Shown piece by piece: positions 1 through 8,089 of a stretch of 43,352 bases of DNA (position 1 is the stretch's first letter; every line of letters starts with the position of its first letter). Source of the stretch: Spirochaetota bacterium. GTDB taxonomy: Bacteria; Spirochaetota; Spirochaetia; Treponematales; UBA12059. A model generated the notes under the pieces. The model was not told the DNA's origin. It made no database searches and saw only the letters and a program-made list of their open reading frames with translations. The stretch covers positions 1-43,352 of the forward strand of contig JAKQKE010000044.1 of NCBI GenBank assembly GCA_029560805.1, read 5' to 3'. The translations under genes were made by a program, and so were the position numbers.

Positions 1-10
1 AGGTAAGGCA

Positions 11-325
11 ATGGCGGATATGGCTAAGGCCATCAAGAACCACGAGACGGATAACGTGGCCACGGTCTTCGACGTGGTCAAGGCGGGGGCGGACGTCAAG
101 GTGTTCGACAAGAAGGGAAACACCTTCGTGATGAAGGTGTCAAACGACATCCCGTACGGGCACAAGGTCGCCCTCGTGGCGATCGCGGTCGGCGAGCAGG
201 TCACGAAGTACGGCGAGGAGATTGGCGTGGCGACCAAAGCCATCCAGCCAGGCGATCACGTCCACGTCCACAACATCGACAGTATCCGCGGCCGCGGGGA
301 CTGGTCCGCGAAGGGAGCGCAGTGA
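11..325 (+). CDS. UxaA-family dehydratase, small SAF-domain subunit
   Basis: This 104-residue protein looks like the stand-alone SAF (N-terminal UxaA) domain of the altronate/galactarate dehydratase family, seen in the run VALVAIAVGEQVTKYGEEIG and the ending with GDHVHVHNI. In the family this domain closes over the active site of the large subunit, which eliminates water (altronate, galactarate) or sulfite ((2R)-sulfolactate, SuyA). The ATG at 11 follows an AAGG at 5-8; a second ATG at 20 is possible. The stop overlaps the start of the large subunit (TGATG), so the two are translationally coupled. The substrate cannot be read from sequence; the GntP permease downstream favours a sugar acid. 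The upstream part of the operon lies outside the window. Confidence 0.85.
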   Translation: MADMAKAIKNHETDNVATVFDVVKAGADVKVFDKKGNTFVMKVSNDIPYGHKVALVAIAVGEQVTKYGEEIGVATKAIQPGDHVHVHNIDSIRGRGDWSAKGAQ

Positions 326-1488
326 TGCCCGGCTTCCAGGGCTACGTCCGCAAGGACGGCAAGGTCGGTGCCAGGAACTACGTCGCCGTCATCCCGTCGG
401 TCGTCTGCTCGGTGGAGGTCGTCGAGGCCATCGTCGCGAACACCGTGATGACCCAGGGGATCATTCACCACCAGGGCTGCTGCCAGACGCCGCCCGACCT
501 CGAGCGCGTCACCGATTGCCTCATCAAGATCTGCGAGAACCCGAACGTCGGCGCGGCGCTGATCGTCAGCCTCGGCTGCGAGGGCGTCGACACGAACCGC
601 CTCGAGGCCGCCGCGCGCGCCACCGGCAAGCCGATCGAGCGCGTCAACATCCAGGAGCTCGGCGGCACGAGCGCCGCCATAGCCGCCGGCATCAACGCGG
701 CCCAGCGCCTGGTCATGGCCATCTCCGGCCAGCAGCGCGAGAGCGTCGACATGTCAAGCTTCGTGATGGGCATCAAGTGCGGCGCTTCCGACACGACCTC
801 GGGCGTGGCCTCCAACCCGGTGATCGGCTATGTAGCCGACAAGGTCGTCGACCTCGGCGGCACCGTGATCTTCGGCGAGACGACCGAGTTCATAGGCGCG
901 GAGCACATCCTACAGCGCCGCGCCAAGAACCCGCACGTGGCCTCCGAGATTGCGCGCATCGTCACCGAGATGGAGGACCGCGCCAAGGCTATCGGCGTCG
1001 ACATGCGCAAGGGCCAGCCGACCCCCGGCAACATCGAGGGCGGTCTATCTACGATAGAGGAGAAGTCGCTCGGCGCCATCGTCAAGTCAGGCACGAGGAC
1101 CATCGAGGGAGTGATCGGCTATACCGAGGTCCCGAAGGGCAAGGGCCTCTGGATCAAGGACTCCCCGGGCCGCGAGATCGAGCTCCTGTCGGGCATGGCC
1201 GTCGGCGGCGCCCAGGTCATCCTGTTCTCGACCGGCCGCGGCGCTCCCCAGGGCTTCCCGGTGGTACCGGTCATCAAGATCTGCGGCAACCCGGTGACCT
1301 TCGCTCATATGCAGCAGGACATGGACGTCAACGCCGGCCTCATCGTCGACGGCACGAGCTCGATCGAGGACGTGGGCGAGGAGGTCTTCCAGCAGCTCGT
1401 CCGGGTCGCCTCCGGCGAGACGACGAAGGGCGAGTCGATCAAGTATACGAAATCGATGGACTTTTACTGCTTGGGTCCGGTACTCTAA
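325..1488 (+). CDS. UxaA-family dehydratase, large catalytic subunit
   Basis: About 387 residues, matching the C-terminal catalytic part of UxaA/GarD or the large subunit SuyB of sulfolactate lyase. Family-like features are the N-terminal Tyr-Val-Arg-Lys-Asp-Gly-x-x-Gly-x-Arg-Asn segment, the GCCQTP run, GCEGVDTNRL, IKCGASDTTSG (family GGSD-type motif) and TGRGAPQGFPVVPVIKICGN. These enzymes use a divalent metal and act in the cytoplasm. I chose ATG 325, which overlaps the TGA of the small subunit and lies 7 nt after AAGGGAG (311-317); a GTG at 322 is in frame. Together with the small subunit it makes a two-component lyase. Altronate, galactarate or sulfolactate are all possible substrates. 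Confidence 0.85.
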   Translation: MPGFQGYVRKDGKVGARNYVAVIPSVVCSVEVVEAIVANTVMTQGIIHHQGCCQTPPDLERVTDCLIKICENPNVGAALIVSLGCEGVDTNRLEAAARATGKPIERVNIQELGGTSAAIAAGINAAQRLVMAISGQQRESVDMSSFVMGIKCGASDTTSGVASNPVIGYVADKVVDLGGTVIFGETTEFIGAEHILQRRAKNPHVASEIARIVTEMEDRAKAIGVDMRKGQPTPGNIEGGLSTIEEKSLGAIVKSGTRTIEGVIGYTEVPKGKGLWIKDSPGREIELLSGMAVGGAQVILFSTGRGAPQGFPVVPVIKICGNPVTFAHMQQDMDVNAGLIVDGTSSIEDVGEEVFQQLVRVASGETTKGESIKYTKSMDFYCLGPVL

Positions 1489-1498
1489 CAGACATTTC

Positions 1499-1519
1499 GC
1501 CGGGGCCGTCGGCCCCGGC
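1499..1519 (+). terminator. GC hairpin between dehydratase and permease genes
   Basis: Perfect 9-bp stem (1499-1507 with 1511-1519) and a 3-nt loop, just after the dehydratase stop. No T-run follows, so it is more likely an RNA-stabilising or partial terminator hairpin inside the operon that sets different levels for enzyme and permease. Confidence 0.45.
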
Positions 1520-1550
1520 TGTATAGCACCATCATAAGGAGCGAATGAGG

Positions 1551-2939
1551 ATGACTGACGTAAACGTCGCTAGAGTAGTCATCGGTCTCGTCGTCGCCAT
1601 GGCGATCATCATCGTCACGGTGACCAAGACCAAGATCCACGTATTCCCCGCCATGCTGATCGGCGCTGTCGCGGCCGGCCTGGTGGCCGGCATGCCGTCC
1701 GCCGACGTGATGAGCAACATCATCAGCGGCTTCGGCGGGACCATCGGCAGCATCGGCATCATCATCGGCTTCGGCGTGATGATGGGCGCGATCTTCGAGG
1801 CTTCAGGCGCCGCCAAGCGCATGGCGCTGACCTTCATCAAGCTACTGGGCAAGGGCAAGGAAGACATAGCGATGGGCATCACCGGCTTCATCGTGTCCAT
1901 CCCGGTCTTCTGCGACTCCGCCTTCGTGGTGCTCTCGCCCCTGGCCAAGTCCCTGGCCAGGAATACCGGCAAGAGCCTGATTACCATCAGCTGCGCGCTC
2001 GGCACCGCCCTCCTCATCACGCACTCGCTCGTGCCGCCGACCCCTGGTCCGCTGGCCGTGGTCAACTACTTCAAGCTCGACCTCGGCATGTTCATGATCT
2101 ACAGCCTGATCGCGTCAGCGCTGATCGTGCCGTTCGGCCTGATCTATGCCCGCTGGGTAGGCAAGAAGATCTTCCGCCTGCCCGACCCGGCCAACCCCGG
2201 CGAGCTGATCGATAGGCCGTACACCGCCTCCGAGCTCGAGAGCCCCGAGCAGCTCAGCCACGAGAAGCTCCCGGGCACCTTCATCTCGTTCGCCCCGATC
2301 GTCATTCCGATCGCGCTGATCCTCTTCAATACGGTCTCCAGCGTCCTCGGGGCCTCCGGCCTGCTCAAGTCCGTCGCCACGCTGATCGGCCACCCGGTCG
2401 TAGCCGTCGGCATCGGCCTCCTGATAGCCATCTATGGCCTGGCCGGCAAGACCGACCGCAAGGAAGTCGTGGCCCTGCTCGACAAGGCCATGCAGGACGC
2501 GGGCATCATCGTGTTCGTGACCGGCGCCGGCGGATCGCTCGGCCAGGTGCTCAAGGCCACCGGAGCGGGCGGCTCGATCGCCGAGCTGCTCGTCGCGGCC
2601 CACATCCCCGGCATCCTCCTGCCGTACATCATGGCCTTCATCCTGCGCATCGTCTCCGGTTCGGCCACGGTCGGCATGCTGACCGCCGGCTCGATCACCG
2701 CCCCGATCCTCCTGTCGATGGCCGGCGTCAACCCGTACATGGGCGCGCTCGCCTGCTGTATCGGCTCGATCGGTATCACCGGTCTCCATGACAGCTACTT
2801 CTGGGTCGTCAACCGCACGACCGGCCTCAAGGACATGAAGGACATGCTCTGGCATTGGTTCGGCGCGGTCCTCGCGCTGTCCGTCGGCGGAGCCATCGTC
2901 CTGTTCGTGATGAACTTCGTCGTGGGCAAGATCGCCTAA
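1551..2939 (+). CDS. GntP-family gluconate/sugar-acid:H+ symporter
   Basis: About 462 residues, strongly hydrophobic, with many predicted membrane helices. Recognisable GntP-family stretches are FPAMLIGAVAAGLVAGMP, the SIPVFCDSAFVVLSPL segment, THSLVPPTPGPLAV, GSATVGMLTAGSI and the C-terminal GLHDSYFWVVNR. Family members import gluconate or other aldonate/hydroxy acids with protons. AAGGAG at 1536-1541 is 9 nt from ATG 1551 but only 3 nt from the in-frame ATG 1545, so 1551 is preferred. It follows the split dehydratase at a short distance, so it probably imports that enzyme's substrate. Confidence 0.9.
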   Translation: MTDVNVARVVIGLVVAMAIIIVTVTKTKIHVFPAMLIGAVAAGLVAGMPSADVMSNIISGFGGTIGSIGIIIGFGVMMGAIFEASGAAKRMALTFIKLLGKGKEDIAMGITGFIVSIPVFCDSAFVVLSPLAKSLARNTGKSLITISCALGTALLITHSLVPPTPGPLAVVNYFKLDLGMFMIYSLIASALIVPFGLIYARWVGKKIFRLPDPANPGELIDRPYTASELESPEQLSHEKLPGTFISFAPIVIPIALILFNTVSSVLGASGLLKSVATLIGHPVVAVGIGLLIAIYGLAGKTDRKEVVALLDKAMQDAGIIVFVTGAGGSLGQVLKATGAGGSIAELLVAAHIPGILLPYIMAFILRIVSGSATVGMLTAGSITAPILLSMAGVNPYMGALACCIGSIGITGLHDSYFWVVNRTTGLKDMKDMLWHWFGAVLALSVGGAIVLFVMNFVVGKIA

Positions 2940-2974
2940 CGGTACGATCCAGGCCTACGGATCGATCGACCATG

Positions 2975-3006
2975 GGACCCGCCGGGCTAAGCTCGGCGGG
3001 TCCTTT
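2975..3006 (+). terminator. Rho-independent terminator after GntP gene
   Basis: Perfect 10-bp GC-rich stem (2975-2984 with 2994-3003), 9-nt loop, followed by TTT and a pyrimidine stretch. It lies between the convergent GntP and TetR genes. Confidence 0.75.
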
Positions 3007-3129
3007 CCGTGTTCGACGACAGCTCCTGGCCGACGCACGAGGGGCGTACCGCCCGGTCCCGGATAGCCGCCACCTGGCGTGTGGGACGGACGATGCTGGC
3101 GGTGGAGCGAGGCTCGCTCGTCGGGTCGC

Positions 3130-3726
3130 TTACCGCGCCTTAAGCCCGTCGAGCAGGATGCGTAGGTCGCGCAGCGTCGTATCGAGCGATATGTTGTCGT
3201 ACAACGCGCTATGCACGGTAGCCGCCTCGACGAACGAGAAGAGCGTGAAGGCCATGGACTTGGCGTCCATGGGGCGGAGCTCGCCGGAATCGACGCCGGC
3301 CTGGAGCACCCTCTCGAGCCCGACGCGCAGGGCCCGGACGTGCTCCTGCACGTCGAACTTGACGCCTGGTACCTCCCGCTTGGGGTGGAGCAGGAAGTCG
3401 AGCACGAGGACCATGCGCTCCTTGTCGAGGATGGCGACCCGCTCGAGGAATTCCATGACGCGGAGCAACTTACCCGACGGCGCGAGCGAGTCGTCCGCCG
3501 CGGCGGCGGCGATCTCCGCGTCGAGCCGCTTGAAGACGTCGGCGAGCGCGTAGTCGATGATCTGGCCTACGTTCCTAAAATATTGGTAGATGGTCGTCCG
3601 GCCGATGCCGCACAGCGCGGCGACCTTGCCGAGCTTGAGTTCCCTGAAGCCGTCGCGCACCAGCACGGAGACGGTCTTATCTGCAATATCCTTGCGGCGC
3701 GCGTCGTAATCGACGATTTTAGGCAT
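3130..3726 (-). CDS. TetR/AcrR-family transcriptional regulator
   Basis: A 198-residue protein with an N-terminal TetR helix-turn-helix (residues about 10-55; LGKVAALCGIGRTTIYQYF is the typical recognition region) and a variable C-terminal ligand domain. The start is fixed by GAGGAG 6 nt upstream of ATG 3726. It has its own sigma70-like promoter at 3749-3778. It is convergent with the GntP gene and downstream of the lipoprotein gene on the same strand. Its target is not evident; the dehydratase/permease operon or the lipoprotein pair are the nearest candidates. Confidence 0.88.
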   Translation of the reverse strand: MPKIVDYDARRKDIADKTVSVLVRDGFRELKLGKVAALCGIGRTTIYQYFRNVGQIIDYALADVFKRLDAEIAAAAADDSLAPSGKLLRVMEFLERVAILDKERMVLVLDFLLHPKREVPGVKFDVQEHVRALRVGLERVLQAGVDSGELRPMDAKSMAFTLFSFVEAATVHSALYDNISLDTTLRDLRILLDGLKAR

Positions 3727-3748
3727 CGTTTCTCCTCATGGCGACGCC

Positions 3749-3778
3749 ATTATAGGGTCCATACGATGCGCCGATCAA
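3749..3778 (-). promoter_or_regulatory. sigma70-like promoter of the TetR gene
   Basis: On the minus strand TTGATC (3773-3778), an 18-nt spacer and a perfect TATAAT (3749-3754), about 23 nt before the tetR start codon. Confidence 0.6.
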
Positions 3779-3814
3779 CCGCCGTCGCTTCGAACCCGAG
3801 GCCGCGGACCAGCC

Positions 3815-4675
3815 TTACGAGCGGGCAGCGGCCAGGAGCGCCCAGAGCCGCCAGGCGGCCTTGGCTTTCTGGTTGGCGTTGAGCGGTTCCGAGTGGGCCG
3901 AGGAACATTCCCACCACTGGCCCGGATGCGCGTCCTGCCAGGCTCGCGCCCAGTTGCCGCCGTCGTACCCGCAGGCGTCGTCCACGTTCCGGTCGCCGTA
4001 GTAGGTTCCGTCCGGGTCGTAGCATTCGATGTCGTAGAAGTCGTAGAGCCAGCTACCGTTGGCCACGCAATGCTCTCGAACCTGCTGGTTGCGGATATGC
4101 AGGTTGCCCGAGAGGCCGGAGCCGTCGGCGTGGCCGGTCATGTAGACGAAGTCGACCGAGCCGAACTCGGCCTCGAGCGCCTCCATGATCTCCAGGTAGC
4201 GGTCTATCATCGCCTCGCTGGCGCCCGAGACCTGACCGCACCAGGAGGCCATCACGACGTCGGTGTCGGCGTGGTCGGCCAGGTAGGCCCGGACCGACGC
4301 GTCGAAATCCTCGAGCCCCGGGTTGCCTATGTCGGTACCCTGCTCGTCGAGCGCCAGGCCGTCCTGGCCGCCGAGGACGAAGCGGCCCCGGCCGCCGTAG
4401 AACGCGTCCATGCCGTCGTTCCCGGTGACGAGTTGACTGCCGTGCGAGGTGTGCCAGTACGCCACGCGCAGGGCCCTGGCGGCCGCGAGCTCGGCGTCCG
4501 ATAGGCCGTCGATCGTCGCGGAGCGGTGGTCGATGAGGGTCGTGCGCCGACCCGTGGCGCCGCCTGGGGTAACGGTATTCGGTAGGTCGGTGCCTATTTC
4601 CCAATCGCAGGCGACTGATATGAGCGCCGTCGCGATCATGATGGCCCGGGCGATGGTTGTTCGGCGTATTGACAT
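3815..4675 (-). CDS. Exported lipoprotein of unknown function with HTSHGSQ motif
   Basis: 286 residues. The N-terminus (about 22 residues) is a signal peptide ending Ile-Ser-Val-Ala-Cys, a relaxed spirochaete-type lipobox with Cys23 as lipidation site. The mature part carries distinctive motifs: YWHTSHGSQ, FVLGGQDGLALDEQGTDIG, VVMASWCGQVSG, FVYMTGHADGSG and a C-terminal WWECSSAHSEPLNANQKAKA. The alternating strand/Gly-rich motif and His/Asp pattern could fit an SGNH-hydrolase-like or other alpha/beta fold, but I cannot assign an enzyme. Several Cys suggest disulfides. The ATG follows GGGAGGGA. It starts 13 nt after the beta-barrel gene, so the two are one operon. Confidence 0.8.
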   Translation of the reverse strand: MSIRRTTIARAIMIATALISVACDWEIGTDLPNTVTPGGATGRRTTLIDHRSATIDGLSDAELAAARALRVAYWHTSHGSQLVTGNDGMDAFYGGRGRFVLGGQDGLALDEQGTDIGNPGLEDFDASVRAYLADHADTDVVMASWCGQVSGASEAMIDRYLEIMEALEAEFGSVDFVYMTGHADGSGLSGNLHIRNQQVREHCVANGSWLYDFYDIECYDPDGTYYGDRNVDDACGYDGGNWARAWQDAHPGQWWECSSAHSEPLNANQKAKAAWRLWALLAAARS

Positions 4676-4688
4676 GGTCCCTCCCCGC

Positions 4689-5222
4689 TCAGAGATAGAA
4701 CAAGAGGCCGAGCTGGGCGGAGCCGGCGCCGCCGAGCGATAGGGTGAAGCCGCCCGAGTCGAGGGCTGCGAGGAGTCGGTACTCCGCGTACAGGGCGACC
4801 GGGCCGAACAGCCTCAGCTCCGCCCCGGCGAGGCCGCCCAGGTAGAGGTCGACGCGGTTCTCGCCGTCCATCGTCGCGCGTAGGCCGGCCAGCCCGCCGG
4901 CGTACGGGGAGACGGTCGGCCGCCGCGACGGATGCCACTCGGCGGCTCCTGAAACGCCGAGCTCCGTCGTCGTTTGCCCGTCCTGGGCGTTCAGCTCGAG
5001 GCCGACGAGGGCCCTGACGGCCAGCGAGTCCTTGGGCCACCACTTGCACCCGACGCCGCTCTGGTAGCCGTCGTCGTAGGGCGACGCCACCGATACGAGG
5101 CTCTGGAGGTCGAAGACGATCGCGAGCGTCTCGGCGGGCGGGTCGTTCGGGGCGGCCGCGGCGATGCCGGGGAACAGGGCGAACGCTGCGAACGCGGCGA
5201 CCGATAACGCGGCTTTACTCAT
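4689..5222 (-). CDS. Small outer-membrane beta-barrel-like protein
   Basis: 177 residues. A clear Sec signal peptide ends near residue 23 (LFPGIAAAAP). The mature chain has alternating hydrophobic strands with Gly and aromatic residues, and ends in an aromatic-rich strand (Phe-Tyr-Leu), typical of 8-stranded outer-membrane barrels. No family recognised. First gene of a two-gene operon with the HTSHGSQ lipoprotein. It has a candidate promoter at 5265-5292 and only a weak Shine-Dalgarno (GAAGAG about 10 nt upstream). It may be a surface or anchoring partner of the lipoprotein (inference). Confidence 0.75.
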   Translation of the reverse strand: MSKAALSVAAFAAFALFPGIAAAAPNDPPAETLAIVFDLQSLVSVASPYDDGYQSGVGCKWWPKDSLAVRALVGLELNAQDGQTTTELGVSGAAEWHPSRRPTVSPYAGGLAGLRATMDGENRVDLYLGGLAGAELRLFGPVALYAEYRLLAALDSGGFTLSLGGAGSAQLGLLFYL

Positions 5223-5264
5223 GGGTACACTCTTCTGCGCGATGAGGTCTCGCTACGTTACCAG

Positions 5265-5292
5265 AGTATAGCGCGCTCGGGCGGGGATGGAA
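5265..5292 (-). promoter_or_regulatory. Candidate promoter of barrel/lipoprotein operon
   Basis: Minus-strand TATACT (5265-5270) preceded at 16 nt by TTCCAT (5287-5292). The -35 lies in the first copy of a 15-bp tandem repeat. The leader to the ATG at 5222 would be about 36 nt. Confidence 0.4.
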
Positions 5293-5325
5293 GGGGCGGG
5301 GATGGAAGGGGCCGGGAGGGAAGGG
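5281..5325. repeat. 15-bp tandem repeat, 3 copies
   Basis: Units 5281-5295 and 5296-5310 are identical (GCGGGGATGGAAGGG); 5311-5325 differs at two positions. It sits between the flavoprotein stop and the barrel-operon promoter and overlaps the promoter's -35. Confidence 0.75.
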
Positions 5326-5346
5326 CGCGTAGCCCTTCTCTCCCGG
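5312..5346 (-). terminator. 15-bp hairpin downstream of the flavoprotein gene
   Basis: Arms 5312-5326 and 5332-5346 pair over 15 bp with one G-U and a 5-nt loop. It lies 11 nt past the flavoprotein stop. There is no U-run, so termination may be weak or Rho-dependent. Confidence 0.5.
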
Positions 5347-5357
5347 AAAAGAACCGA

Positions 5358-7628
5358 TTAGAGCGCGGTGCCCACCGCGTAGGCGGCCCTGGTGGCCTCG
5401 AGCACGCGACCCATGCTGAACGAGTCGCCGAGGTTCCGGATGTCCGGGGCGGCTCCGGCCTCGACGCAGGCGCGGTACAGTCGGTCATCCGGGCGGGCTC
5501 CGGCGGCGAGCAGCACGAGGTCGGCCGGCAGCTCCTCGTCGCGCTCCTCGGACTTGATCCTGGGCGCGAAGGGGTTCTCGACGTTCTCGGGCAGGAGCGG
5601 CGTCCAGGTGACCGTGGGATCGGGGACCGAGCGGTGGACGTTGCGGCGTATCGTCACGGAACCGGGGCGTACCTCGGCGAGCCGCGAGCAGTTGTACAGG
5701 GCGACGCCGCGCTCCTCGAGGTAGTGAAGGAGCCAGCCGCGATTGGCCGTGCAGACGCCCTTCATGAAGGCGGGTAGCATCTCGACGATAGCGACATCCT
5801 TGCCCAGTTCGTGGGCCAGCCAGTACGCGGTCTCGCAGCCGACCACACCACCGCCGACGACGACTATCTTCTGGGCTCCGGAGGCCAGGGACGGGTCGCG
5901 GAGGACGTCGACCGCCAGCCTGACGTTCGCGGAGTCGATGCCCGGTACGGGCGGCCTGGCCTGGACGGAACCGGTGGCGGTGACGATGGCGTCGTACTTG
6001 CCCCTCTTGAGCTCGGCCGCGCTCGGCGCCTCGCCAAGCTTCACCTTGAGCTTGTAGTCCTTGCCGGCGGTCTTGACGTCGTGCCGCAGCTTCTCGAGAT
6101 AATTGACGATGTCGAACTTGATCGCGGGGCGCGAGCCGGGGACGAGCATGCCGCCGAGCTCGACGCGGGACTCGTACAGGGTGACGTCGTGGCCGCGGCG
6201 GGCGGCTATGACGGCGCACTGCATGCCGCCGGGGCCGCTGCCGACGACGGCTATCTTCTTGGAAACGGCGGCCGGGGCGAGCTCGGAGCCGTCGAGGATA
6301 TCCTCGAAACCGGTGCGCGCGTTGACGGCGCACTGGGGATGGCCGCCCTCGACGAACTCGTTGATGCAGCCTTCCTGGTCGCCTATGCACGGCGCGATGT
6401 CGGCGACGCGGCCAGCGAAGGCCTTGTTGGGCCACTCCGGGTCGGCGAGGAGGGGGCGGCCGAGCATGACCATGTCGCAGTCGCCGTCGCGCAGGGCCTT
6501 TTCCGAAAGATCCGGGTAGCCCAGCTTGCCGACCGCGACGACCGGCACGGGCAGGCCGGCGTTGGACAGCAGCTTCCTCTCGGCGAAGCGCTCCTTGACG
6601 ATGCGCGACACCTCGAGGTAGCAGCCGGGGGCCATCGACGAAGGCGGGTGGGGTAGCCACCAGTTATCGTAGCAGCCGAGGTCGACATCGAAGAGGTCCA
6701 CGCCCGCCTTCACGAGGGACTCCATGTACTCGAGGGTCTGTTCCGGCGTGCGGCCGCCCTTGAACTTCTTGAGGCTCGGGACGGCGTCCATGCGCTCGCC
6801 ATAGGTCTCCTCGAGCGCGAGCGATAGGTCGATGCGATACATGATGGGGTAGTCGGGGCCGACGCGGCGGCGGATCTCCTCGATCATCTTGACGCCGAAG
6901 GCCTGCCAGTCGGCGAAGGCACCGAGCTTCCTGCGGTTGAAGGCCGGGTTGGTCATCTGCTCGAGGAGGTAGCCCTCGTGGCCGTGGAGGTAGACGCCGT
7001 CGATGGTCGCGGCCTTGGCGTCCGCTGCGGCCTGGCCCGAGTTCTTGATGATACGCCTGGCCTGGCCGTCGGTCAGGGGGCGGCAGGGCAGCGCGGGCAT
7101 GTAGAAGTTGGGGTTCCAGGACGCCGATACCGGCAGCTTCTTCTTATTGATCAGGCACTCGGGCGAGCCGACGCGGCCGAGGCCGGGCGTGAGCTGGATG
7201 AAGAAGCGGGCGCCGTGGGCGTGGCATCGTTCGGCCAGGTCGCGCCAACCGGCGAACACGGAGCGGCTCCGGTCGATGCGCGGGAAGTACGACAGGTCGC
7301 CGAGCTCGGTAACCGTCGGGTCGACGCCGTGGCTGACGGGCACGAGGCCCGAGGTGATGAGGCCGACGCCGCCGCGCGCGCGAGCCGTGAAGTACTCGAT
7401 CATCTTGGCGCTCGGCCGACCGGTCTCGTCGGCCATGCTGACGTTGCCCATCGGGGCCATCACGAGGCGGTTCTTGATCGTCAGGCGGTTCACGCGGATA
7501 GGCGAGAACATGGAGGTATAGGGGTAGAGCTCGGCGGTCATCCTGCCTGAGGCCAGGCAGCCGGGCTTCTCGTACCAGGTGCCGACGCTCTCCACGAGCT
7601 CGGCGACGCGTTCATGCGTTGTCTTCAT
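5358..7628 (-). CDS. FadH/Old-Yellow-Enzyme-like Fe-S flavoprotein reductase
   Basis: 756 residues with the FadH (2,4-dienoyl-CoA reductase)/trimethylamine-dehydrogenase layout. An N-terminal TIM-barrel FMN domain begins near residue 35 (FSPIRVNRLTIKNRLVMAPM) and contains LHGHEGYLLEQMTNPAFNRR. An Fe-S segment follows, then FAD and NAD(P) Rossmann motifs (IAVVGSGPGGMQCAVIAARR and IVVVGGGVVGCETAYWLA). The four Fe-S ligands should be Cys at +0,+3,+7,+19. Here they are Cys414, Asp417, Cys421, Cys433, so the second Cys is Asp. Members reduce activated C=C or C=N bonds with NAD(P)H. AAGGAG upstream of ATG 7628 fixes the start; the longer open frame reads back into the AcnX gene. Third gene of an operon with aconitase X, 11 nt after it, so its substrate may derive from that reaction. 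Substrate unknown. Confidence 0.88.
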   Translation of the reverse strand: MKTTHERVAELVESVGTWYEKPGCLASGRMTAELYPYTSMFSPIRVNRLTIKNRLVMAPMGNVSMADETGRPSAKMIEYFTARARGGVGLITSGLVPVSHGVDPTVTELGDLSYFPRIDRSRSVFAGWRDLAERCHAHGARFFIQLTPGLGRVGSPECLINKKKLPVSASWNPNFYMPALPCRPLTDGQARRIIKNSGQAAADAKAATIDGVYLHGHEGYLLEQMTNPAFNRRKLGAFADWQAFGVKMIEEIRRRVGPDYPIMYRIDLSLALEETYGERMDAVPSLKKFKGGRTPEQTLEYMESLVKAGVDLFDVDLGCYDNWWLPHPPSSMAPGCYLEVSRIVKERFAERKLLSNAGLPVPVVAVGKLGYPDLSEKALRDGDCDMVMLGRPLLADPEWPNKAFAGRVADIAPCIGDQEGCINEFVEGGHPQCAVNARTGFEDILDGSELAPAAVSKKIAVVGSGPGGMQCAVIAARRGHDVTLYESRVELGGMLVPGSRPAIKFDIVNYLEKLRHDVKTAGKDYKLKVKLGEAPSAAELKRGKYDAIVTATGSVQARPPVPGIDSANVRLAVDVLRDPSLASGAQKIVVVGGGVVGCETAYWLAHELGKDVAIVEMLPAFMKGVCTANRGWLLHYLEERGVALYNCSRLAEVRPGSVTIRRNVHRSVPDPTVTWTPLLPENVENPFAPRIKSEERDEELPADLVLLAAGARPDDRLYRACVEAGAAPDIRNLGDSFSMGRVLEATRAAYAVGTAL

Positions 7629-7639
7629 ATCGTTGCTCC

Positions 7640-8089
7640 TTATGCCGTTTCTATGGTGACTATGCCGTCGGCCTCGACCGAGATGGCGGCGCCGTTCTCG
7701 ACGGCCGCCAGAAACTCGTCGCCCAGGCCGTCGACCGTGACGATGTCGCGGCCGTTCCAGACCTTGGCGAGTATGACGCCGCCCGCTGCCAGCGAGTCTA
7801 TAGGCTCGGAGAAGAGTAGGGCGGCCGGAGCCTTGCCGAGAGCCGCGGCCGCCTGCAGCACCATGCCGCCGGTCGTCGAGCCTATGGTCCGCGGTAGGCA
7901 CAGTATCCTGCCGGATAGCGCCCGGCCGAACGCGTCCGGGTTGTTCTGGTCGGAGCAGCGCACTTCCGCCTTCTTGCCCATCAGGTCTCGCTGCATCGAC
8001 GCGAGGATGTTGAAGCCCCGCCTGGATACGACGGCCTCGCCGCTCGCGGTACCCGGTACCACGGCTCGTCCCTTGAAGCTCTTCTTCAT
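7640..8089 (-). CDS. Aconitase X swivel (small) subunit, DUF126
   Basis: 149 residues matching the aconitase-X swivelling domain (DUF126), with FKGRAVVPGTASGEAVVS at the N-terminus, GRILCLPRTIGSTTGG and AALLFSEPIDSLAAGG. In two-subunit aconitase X this domain pairs with the catalytic subunit encoded just upstream. Its start overlaps the stop of that gene by 4 nt (ATGA, 8086-8089). Characterised bacterial relatives are cis-3-hydroxy-L-proline dehydratases; archaeal ones are mevalonate 5-phosphate dehydratases. The neighbours do not settle the substrate. Confidence 0.88.
   Translation of the reverse strand: MKKSFKGRAVVPGTASGEAVVSRRGFNILASMQRDLMGKKAEVRCSDQNNPDAFGRALSGRILCLPRTIGSTTGGMVLQAAAALGKAPAALLFSEPIDSLAAGGVILAKVWNGRDIVTVDGLGDEFLAAVENGAAISVEADGIVTIETA

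Noticed and set aside
222-1526. 434-codon plus-strand ORF
   Set aside because: Overlaps the UxaA large subunit in another frame; Arg/Gly/Pro-rich translation with no domain, typical high-GC shadow.
3211-3882. 223-codon plus-strand ORF across the TetR gene
   Set aside because: Antisense to a clear TetR gene and its promoter; no ribosome site or domain.
5485-6660. 391-codon minus-strand ORF
   Set aside because: Frame shadow of the FadH-like gene; composition dominated by Arg and Pro.
7629-7901. N-terminal extension of the flavoprotein
   Set aside because: Lies inside the AcnX small-subunit gene; AAGGAG directly precedes ATG 7628.
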